Part shown: positions 24,201 through 30,923 of the stretch, in pieces
Layout: each line of letters opens with the position of its first letter
Position numbering within the stretch: position 1 is the first letter of the stretch
NCBI GenBank assembly: GCA_964058845.1
Contig: CAXKVR010000682.1
Span: 1 to 30,923 of the forward strand
DNA: 30,923 bases
Reading direction: 5' to 3'
From: Carex sylvatica
Taxonomy: Eukaryota; Streptophyta; Magnoliopsida; Poales; Cyperaceae
Position numbers and translations under genes: made by a program
Notes under the pieces: model-generated
Database searches by the model: none
The model's input: the letters and a program-made list of their open reading frames with translations, nothing else
Told to the model about the DNA's origin: nothing

Positions 24201-26800
24201 ACCTGTTGGAGTTGCTGGGTCTTTGTTATAGTTTTTGTTTTTCAAATGGTCATATCACACAACCTTTACTTTTGTTTATGTAGATGGAGCTCTCCTTGGA
24301 GTGGGCTGCTTTGCTGAAACGGCACGCATCCAACAACCGTGACTTCCTTGCGGTTTCTCTTATAAGATAAGTCCCCTTGACAATATATCCTTGCTTTTTT
24401 AGTTGCACGGTTATTTCTTTCCTTTTTGGCTGTGTCGTGTACCTGTCCGGTAGAAGTCAGCAAAAGCTGACTTGGCCTTTACATGTTGGAGTTGCTAGGT
24501 CCTTGTTATAGTTTTTGTTTTTCAAATGGTCATATCTCTCAACCTTTACTTTTGTTTATGTCGATGGAGCTCTCCTTGGAGTAGGCTGCTTTGCTGGAAC
24601 GGCACGCATCCAACAACCGTCACTTTCATGCGGTTTCTCTTATAAGATAAGTCTCATTCACAATATAACCTTGTGTTTTTAGTTGCACGGTTATTTCTTG
24701 CCCTTTTGGCTGTGTCGTGTACCTGTCCGGTAGAAGTCAGCAAAAGCTGACTTGGCCTTTACATGTTGGAGTTGCTAGGTTTTTGTTATAGTTTTTGTTT
24801 TTCAAATTGTCATATCTCACAACCTTTACGTTTGTTCATGTAGATGGAGCTCTCCTTGGAGTGGGCTGCTTTGCTGGAACGGCACGCATCCAACAACCGT
24901 GGCTTCCATGCGGTTTCTCTTATAAGATAAGTCTCCTTGACAATATATCCTTGCTTTTTTAGTTGCAAGGTTATTTCTTTCCCTTTTGGCTGTGTCGTGT
25001 ATCTGTCCGGTAGAAGTCGGCAAAAGCTGACTTGGGCTTTACCTATTGGAGTTGCTAGGTCTTTGTTATAGTTTTTGTTTTTCAAATGGTCATATCTCAC
25101 AACCTTTACGTTTGTTTATGTAGATGGAGGTCTCCTTGGAGTGGGCTGCTTTCCTGAAACGGCACGCATCCAACAACCGTGACTTCCTTGCGGTTTCTCT
25201 TATAAGATAAGTCCCCTTGACAATATATCCTTACTTTTTTAGTTGCACGGTTATTTCTTTCCCTTTTGGCTGTGTCGTGTACCTGTCCGGTAGAAGTCAG
25301 CAAAAGCTGACTTGGCCTTTCCATATTGGCGTTGCTAGGTCTTTGTTATAGTTTTTGTTTTTCAAATGGTCATATCTCACAACCTCTACTTTTGTTTATG
25401 TAGATGAAGTTCTCCTTGGAGTGGGCTGCTTTCCTGAAACGGCACGCATCCAACAACCGTGACTTCTTTGCTGTTTCTCTTATAAGATAAGTCTCCTTGA
25501 CAATATATCCTTGCTTTTTTAGTTGCACGGTTATTTCTTTCCCTTTTGGCTGTGTCGTGTACCTGTCCGGTAGAAGTCAGCAAAAGCTGACTTGGCCTTT
25601 ACATGTTGGAGTTGGTGGGTCTTTGTTATAGTTTTTGTTTTTCAAATGGTCATATCTTACAACCTTTACGTTTGTTTATGTAGATGGAGCTCTCCATGGA
25701 GTGGGCTGCTTTCCTGAAACGGCACCCATCCAACAACCGTGACTTCCTTGCGGTTTCTCTTATAAGATAAGTCTCCTTGACAATATATCCTTGCTTTTTT
25801 AGTTGCAAGGTTATTTCTTTCCCTTTTGGCTGTGTCGTGTACCTGTCCGGTAGAAGTCAGCAAAAGCTGACTTGGCCTTTCCATGTTGGAGTTGCTAGGT
25901 CCTTGTTGTAGTTTTTTTTTTTCAAATTGTCATATCTCACAACCTTGACTTTTGTCTATGTAGATGGAGCTCTCCTTGGAGTGGGCTGCTTTGCTGAAAC
26001 GGCACGCATCCAACAACCGTCACTTTCATGCGGTTTCTCTTATAAGATAAGTCTCATTCACAATATATCCTTGTTTTTTTAGTTGCACGGTTATTTCTTT
26101 CCCTTTTGGCTGTGTCGTGTACATGTCCGGTAGAAGTCAGCAAAAGCTGACTTGGCCTTTACATGTTGGAGTTGCTAGGTCTTTGTTATAGTTTTTGTTT
26201 TTCAAATGGTCGTATCTCACAACCTTTACGTTTGTTCATTTAGATGGAGCTCTCCTTGGAGTGGGCTGCTTTGCTGGAACGGCACGCATCCAACAACCGT
26301 CACTTTCATGCGGTTTCTCTTATAAGATAAGTCTCATTCACAATATAACCTTGTTTTTTTAGTTGCACGGTTATTTCTTTCCCTTTTGGCTCTGTCGTGT
26401 ACCTGTCCGGTAGAAGTCAGCAAAAGCTAACTTGGCCTTTACATGTTGGAGTTGCTGGGTCTTTGTTATAGTTTTTGTTTTTCAAATGGTCATATCTCAC
26501 AACCTTTACTTTTGTTTATGTAGATGGAGCTCTCCTTGGAGTGGTCTGCTTTGTTGGAACGGCACGCATCCAACAACCGTGACTTCCATGCGGTTTCTCT
26601 TATAAGATAAGTCTCCTTGACAATATATCCTTCCTTTTTTAGTTGCACGGTTGTTTCTTTCACTTTTGGCTGTGTCGTGTACCTGTCCGGTAGAAGTCAG
26701 CAAAAGCTGACTTGACCTTTACATGTTGGAGTTGCTAGGTCTTTGTTCTAGTTTTTGTTTTTCAAATGGTCATATCTCACAACCTTTACTTTTGTTTATG
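21203..26800. repeat. 12-monomer (3360-bp) higher-order period with an 8-monomer conserved block
   Basis: Cores 21203 to 23163 correspond one to one to 24563 to 26523, exactly 3360 bp later. Shared rare variants are TTCTTGCCCTTTTGG, CCGTGGCTTCC, GATGGAGGTCTCC, CCATATTGGCGTTGC, GATGAAGTTCTCC with TTCTTTGCTG, CTCCATGGAG, ACATGTCCGG, GGCTCTGTCGTG with GCTAACTT, and CTTGACCTTT with GTTCTAG. The last four also occur 3360 bp earlier (19243-20080). The four monomers between the two blocks (cores 23443-24283) do not match those at 20083-20923, so the period is partly overwritten. Confidence 0.88.
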
Positions 26801-26928
26801 TAGATGGAGCTCTTCTTGGAGTAAGATCTCACAACCTTCACTCTTGGTTATTACCGATATTATGAATTTTAGAAGAAAATATACACAAAGATCGTCCGAA
26901 TTTTAGACACGTACATACTAGGGATGTA

Positions 26929-27118
26929 AACGGATCGGATATTATTCGAATTTATCCGGATCTGAATTCGGAAAATAATAAATTCGAATATTATGGAATG
27001 CGGATCCAAATTTATGTAGTTTTTTGGCAGATACATTTTTGGCTTTGATATTGGATACAGATTCAGATCCGGATAATTATCTGTATCTGACAATTCACTC
27101 AAATCAGATTATTCGAAT
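26929..27118. repeat. Truncated GGATCGGAT-type TIR element end
   Basis: TAGGGATGTAAACGGATCGG at 26929 is the kind of terminus common in plant hAT-like MITEs. It is followed by repeated TTCGAAT, GATCCGGAT and GAATTCGGA motifs. It stops against the next element at 27119 and no matching right terminus is seen. Confidence 0.5.
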
Positions 27119-27783
27119 TAGGGTGTTCAAACTATTTGGTTTGTTCGATTTTTAACCGAACCGAAATTTTTTGGTTTAAATAGATCAGTTCGGTTGAAAT
27201 TTTGAATAATTTTGGTGTAAACCGATCGGTTCGGTTTAGACTTCTCAAAATCGATTACACTGAACCAACCAGTTTTTATTAGTTCGACTCTAATTTTATT
27301 AGTATTATAATGATTTCATTAATTAAACCGAACCGAACCAAATCAAACTTCAATTGGTGTGGATAACAATGTTTTCATTTTGTTAATAATAGTACCAATA
27401 GGTTTACTTTGGTTTGAACCAAACAAATTTGAATTTATTTAGATTTATTCGGTTCGGTTCTTAATCGGTTCCGTTTGGTTTTATTTTGTAAAATTGAAAA
27501 AAAGTTTGATTTGATAATTTTACTTCTAAATAAAATTTGAAGCGAACTGACCGTTTAAACGAATTCGTATCCTCTGCATTAACTCAAAAGGAAATCTTTT
27601 GAGTTAATGAATCTCAACCGTTCAATTTACTTTAAGATTTGTGTAATTAGATTCGTACTAATATTAAAGGACCCCTAGATTATAGGTACAATCCGAATTG
27701 GCTTCGTTTAAAATCAAACGGTTGAGATTCATGAATCTTTAGAGTTAATGCAGAGGATACTCATTCCCGTTTAAACACCCCTA
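27119..27783. mobile_element. GGTTCGG-rich TIR element interrupted by a MITE
   Basis: The left end TAGGGTGTTCAAAC and the reverse complement of the right end, TAGGGGTGTTTAAAC, form a TIR of about 15 bp with one indel and one mismatch. The interior is rich in GGTTCGGTT and its complement AACCGAACC on both sides, as in plant hAT-like non-autonomous elements. The MITE at 27561-27766 sits near its right end. A target duplication could not be found. Confidence 0.6.
27561..27766. mobile_element. Mutator-like MITE, copy 2 (206 bp)
   Basis: The ends are GAATTCGTATCCTCTGCATT and, reverse-complemented from the right, GAATGAGTATCCTCTGCATT, both continuing AACTC. A perfect 10-bp direct repeat CCGTTTAAAC flanks it at 27551-27560 and 27767-27776, as expected for Mutator-like insertion. 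The inverted repeat extends inward (AATCTCAACCGTT against AACGGTTGAGATT). It has no coding capacity. It is better preserved than the copy at 5577-5796. Confidence 0.85.
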
Positions 27784-28999
27784 ATGAATAGAACCTCCGC
27801 TTTGTTAGTACTTGGGCTTTGGGCCGGCTGAAGACAAAACTATGTTCTGCTAACAACTTTGTACTATAAAAATATCTTACTATTATTCGTGATTCCCTCG
27901 TGGGACTATCTGAAATACGAAGATATTTTTTATCTTTTTGTATCCGGTGCTCTTTATTATTGGTTTGCTGTTGAGCACGTAGAGTTTGACAACCATTAGA
28001 TTTATAATTCTTCCATCACCGTCCAATTAATTTGAGGTTACGTAATGACTAACGAGACAAAGGACGTGCTGCACACTCTAGAAATTAACGTACCAGTACC
28101 ACCTAAGAACAAAAACTTTTATTTAATAATGTCAATGTATTTTGCTATTGTTGTAAATTAAAGTACCAACATATATATCAGTCATAAAATAACAAAAAAA
28201 AAAATTAATGTATGCTTGAAAACAACATATATATCAAACAACAAATTCAAACTACACAAACCGATCTACTTCACGAGAATGCGTGTACATGCAAAATCTT
28301 ATAATTTTCGAATTTATTTAGTAAAAATTCAAAGGATCAACAAATGATGAAAAATAAATGCATTAAAATAAGTTGCAAACTTTAATTATTATTACTACTT
28401 GTACATTGATTTTGTACTAAATGAATTCGAAAGTTTTAGAATTGTGTATACACGCATCGATCATGGTTCACGAAAGAGATCGGTTTCAACAATTTTAAAT
28501 CGTCATTTGAAACTAATTCAATAAATTTTAGAGTAAAACTCACCCTACCCTTTTAATAAACCTCGCACACACTAGTCTCGCTCAGATTATAGAAAATACT
28601 TGTAAAAGCGCATTAAGATTTCAAAAGTAAAATTAGGACATATTAAAAAACAAACATATTGTTTCTACTTTTGTGAATTTGGATTAGACATAAAAGATTC
28701 TCCAGTTTTATAATTTAGGAATACAAAATATGAAAAATATTTACTGTCACAACCCTATCAGATCTCTTGAATACTTTTTGTAATTTTTGAAAAAATAAAA
28801 TAAAATAGAAAACAAATTGAGATGAAAGTACAGGAAGATACGAAGAAGAAGAAGAAGAAAGAAGCAACTTGATTGATAATTTTGTGGTTGGATTACAATA
28901 GTTATTTTCTGTAATTTTTTAAGTATGATATGCTGGACTACTCTAATAAAAAGTATATTGGATTGCACCCAAATCCACTTCTAATTAGCAATTCTTCTC
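27784..28999. other. AT-rich intergenic DNA
   Basis: No gene is recognised. A (GAA)6 microsatellite lies at 28842-28859. GCTTTGGGCCGG near 27827 is an isolated TGGGCC-type motif. Open frames on the minus strand around 28747-28968 are low-complexity and unconvincing. Confidence 0.5.
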
Positions 29000-29038
29000 A
29001 GCCCAGCCCAGCCCACAACAGAACTAACTGCCGGGCCC
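29000..29038. promoter_or_regulatory. Cluster of TGGGCY (site II-like) motifs
   Basis: AGCCCAGCCCAGCCCA at 29000-29015 is three TGGGCT motifs on the minus strand, and GGGCCCAT follows at 29033-29040. Such motifs are enriched in promoters of plant housekeeping genes (general knowledge). No gene start is visible within reach on either strand: the TPR gene ends, rather than starts, nearby. The role is therefore unknown. Confidence 0.4.
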
Positions 29039-29040
29039 AT

Positions 29041-29614
29041 CTGTCTCCTTGTATTCCTTATTTCTTCGTCAGCCATAACATAACATAAGCCAATTCCAAG
29101 GAAACGAGCATTCACGTTAAAGATTGCAAAATCAACACCTAAAGTGTTTCTACTGTGTATCTGTGATCATTAGCTTCAAATGCTAGTTGGGATACTCTAC
29201 CAATATACCAAACAATTTTAACCAGTTTTGAATATAGTGTATTTTTAGTTTTGACTTTAAATGAACTAATTTACAAATCGTCCTTTCAGACTTCAACTTC
29301 TTTGGGCTAGCTATCTCAATGCCTATTACTGACAATATTCAACTGTTTGAAATGATTAGAGAAAAGGAAACAAAGATAAATCAACAAATTAAGATGGTAC
29401 AGGCACTAGATAGTAGAAAAAAAAGAAAGATCCAATGTAAACTCATTTTGCTACTCGAATTAAATTTATTGGTTCCTTCCGAGGGAAAACAACAAAGAAA
29501 TACCCCAACAAACACTCCTTTTTTTCTTTGTCCGTCTATATATTATACTCTTATAAATTAAATTTTACAAAAATATTTTTCAAGGGGGGAGGAGAATTTG
29601 AATTTGAAGACAAC
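29041..29614. other. Intergenic / 3' flank of the TPR gene
   Basis: A plus-strand open frame at 29319-29561 begins MPITDNIQLFEMIREKE and is charged and helix-like at first, but I recognise no family and see no supporting splice structure. The stretch next to 29614 probably includes the 3' UTR of the minus-strand TPR gene. Confidence 0.4.
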
Positions 29615-30903
29615 TTATCCAACACTTTTCGTATCTTCTTCCATTGCTTCTTCACTAGAACTCGCCTTAACTTGTTCCATAGCCTCTTCACATTCCTTTA
29701 CAAGTCGTTCAACGCCTGGATCATAAGTTGCAGCAACTCGCAGGTGCACAATAGCCTCCGAGGCTTTCCCTTCTTCAAACAGGTAACTGAGGTTTTGCAA
29801 ATGTAATCACTAATGTAAATGCATTGTAGCTTAATATGTAAGAGATAAATTTACAGTAATCTTATTTCAGCAATTAACTCCCAAAACATGCACATGAACA
29901 GAAGGATCATCTTGAGAATAAGATTTGATATCAGTTTAAAGATACCTTCCCAACAAGAGCAATGCCTGGTAATAACAAGCTTTCTCCAAGAATTTCTCAG
30001 GCACACTCAAACTCGGTACTCTTTTCAGGTGATTAATTGCTGCTGCTTTATTGCCATGTTAACAGACAACCACTTGAGAATAAAGCCCATTAAAATTATA
30101 TAAATGATAAGAGACTATTTACACAACTGATAAAACGAGTGCATAATAATGTAGCAGAACATTAATATGCCTAATCTCAATTCAATGTCGGTCAATATAA
30201 ACACTGATACATGAGACAAAGTAGATAGCAGAACAAGACCACCTCAAGTAAGCTATCAGTAAGATCCTATGCTGCATGGATACTTCATAGCATTTGATAT
30301 TAGGCATAGTGTTGTCAAGCTTTTCAAACAAGGATATTGTTGGCAAAATTAAAAAAAAGAAAAAAAAAAGAAAAAAGACCAGGATAGACAAAAAGAAAGT
30401 TCCACCAGGGTGTGCAGAATATTTTATTATTTTTTATCTTATCAATTTGATCAAGATTCACTAGGACACGGGATTGGACACGCTGCAACAGCCAGAAAGA
30501 ATCCAAGGAGCAGGTTCTGTCACAAGTCTAGACAAGTGCCAATGTTAGGGAACCAATGGGGCAAAGAAATTTGAGGCACTGTCATGGCACAACTTGAAAT
30601 CTAAACTTTATTTGTGATGCTGTGAAATTTGAGGCACTGTCAAGTGATCCCTAACCTCTATTGAGATGAATCAATCATATACAAGTGTAAGAAATGTTCC
30701 AATACCAGGGATTTATAAGAAAGACCAGCAATATAGAGAGCAAGCACAAGAAATGGATCATCCTCCTGAATCTATCAACAAGCAAGATTAAGATATACTC
30801 ACAAGTCAGAAATCAGAACAAAAGGCAAATCGTAAATATTTCTTTCTTGAAGTTTGCAATAATATACCTTAGAAAGTGCACGCTCCGCATATTCAATTGC
30901 CTC
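29615..30903 (-). CDS. TPR-repeat protein, C-terminal exons (5' part outside window)
   Basis: Exons on the minus strand, in order of transcription: 30903-30868 (EAIEYAERALSK), 30765-30706 (EDDPFLVLALYIAGLSYKSL), about 30045-29946 (AAINHLKRVPSLS, EKFLEKACYYQALLLG) and 29786-29615 (YLFEEGKASEAIVHLRVAAT, ending in an acidic tail EEDTKSVG and stop). Donors are GT and acceptors AG; the last two exons join in matching phase through a serine codon. The exon ending at 30706 is phase 0 while the one near 30045 needs one carried base, so a further exon or another boundary remains to be found between them. Helical pairs such as EAIEYAERALS and ASEAIVHLRVAATYDP are typical tetratricopeptide units, which bind partner proteins. 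I cannot name the gene. No stop or frameshift is seen in these exons. Confidence 0.72.
30566..30641. repeat. 19-bp direct repeat in a TPR-gene intron
   Basis: GAAATTTGAGGCACTGTCA occurs at 30566-30584 and at 30623-30641. The 57-bp offset suggests a local duplication of unknown meaning. Confidence 0.7.
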
Positions 30904-30923
30904 CTGAAATTGTAGTTTGGTAA

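Larger units (their letters stand above)
9305..26823. repeat. 280-bp tandem satellite array, about 62.6 monomers
   Basis: The core GATGGAG recurs at 9441, 9722, 10003 and then every 280 bp, with slips of +1 at T-runs (14204, 15605, 17002, 19243) and one of -4 (16441), to 26803: 63 cores without interruption. A monomer runs TTGGCTGTGTCGTGTAC, TGTCCGGTAGAAGTCAG, a hairpin, CATGTTGGAGTTGCTAGG, a T-rich tract, CATATCTCACAACCTT, TTTATGTAG and GATGGAGCTCTCC, CGGCACGCATCCAACAACCG, TTTCTCTTATAAGATAAGTC, ACAATATATCC, TTGCACGGTTATTTC. Two subfamilies exist: one with GACTTCCTTGCGG followed by CTCCTTGACAATATATCC, the other with CACTTTCATGCGG followed by CTCATTCACAATATA. Divergence between monomers is small by eye. 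Nearly every monomer has GAGCTC (a SacI site), so a 280-bp ladder would be expected. Confidence 0.98.

Noticed and set aside
9415..26703. About 50 minus-strand ORFs of 65-96 codons as a tandem gene family
   Set aside because: They recur only because the monomer recurs; no signal peptide, domain or splice context was seen, and several start codons and ends vary with monomer mutations.
9305..26823. CRISPR-like or bacterial repeat-spacer array
   Set aside because: The whole 280-bp unit repeats with no unique spacers, and the setting is a plant nuclear genome.
9305..26823. 5S rDNA or intergenic rDNA spacer array
   Set aside because: No 5S gene with its internal A box / C box and no 18S/25S sequence is present in the monomer.
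28747..28968. Minus-strand 73-codon ORF
   Set aside because: Its leucine- and phenylalanine-rich stretches come from AAG/AAT-rich DNA; no family resemblance.
29319..29561. Small coiled-coil protein gene
   Set aside because: Charged start but no recognised family, and the second half is composition-driven; left as part of the intergenic note.

Overview
The window is nuclear DNA of a flowering plant. It has GT-AG introns in AT/T-rich sequence, plant-type gene families (a TRMT2A-type tRNA methyltransferase, a dihydrofolate-synthetase-like gene, a HEI10-like meiotic gene), and several small Mutator-like and hAT-like non-autonomous DNA elements. I cannot name the species. There are no bacterial operons, CRISPR arrays or rRNA genes, and no convincing tRNA gene.

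Layout. 1-3293 (+): the last seven exons of an intact-looking tRNA (uracil-5-)-methyltransferase of the TRMT2A/TrmA type, cut by the left edge. 3294-5576: AT-rich intergenic DNA with a 417-bp terminal-inverted-repeat element (4370-4786) that contains a tRNA/SINE-like promoter segment, then a knot of repeated MITE ends. 5577-5796: a Mutator-like MITE. 6762-7312 (+): three exons of a dihydrofolate-synthetase-like gene with a frameshift and no C-terminal half. 8472-9246 (+): two exons of a HEI10-like (CCNB1IP1-type crossover E3 ligase) gene with a frameshift and two stops. 9305-26823: an uninterrupted tandem array of about 62.6 monomers of 280 bp, more than half of the window. 26824-27783: degenerate array edge and abutting GGTTCGG-rich TIR elements, one interrupted by a second copy of the same MITE. 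27784-29614: intergenic DNA with a cluster of TGGGCY motifs. 29615-30903 (-): the 3' end of a TPR-protein gene that runs off the right edge.

The two edge genes look functional and unrelated. The interval between them is a graveyard of two broken genes plus a young-looking satellite. The array is internally structured: two monomer subfamilies, 3-, 5- and 12-monomer-scale segmental duplications, and an 8-bp-stem hairpin in almost every monomer. It starts 58 bp downstream of the HEI10-like exon's donor. Its recurrent exon-like core sits after a 3' splice-site-like sequence, in a phase compatible with that exon. I propose, as inference only, that the monomer was seeded from the downstream intron/exon of the HEI10-like pseudogene.
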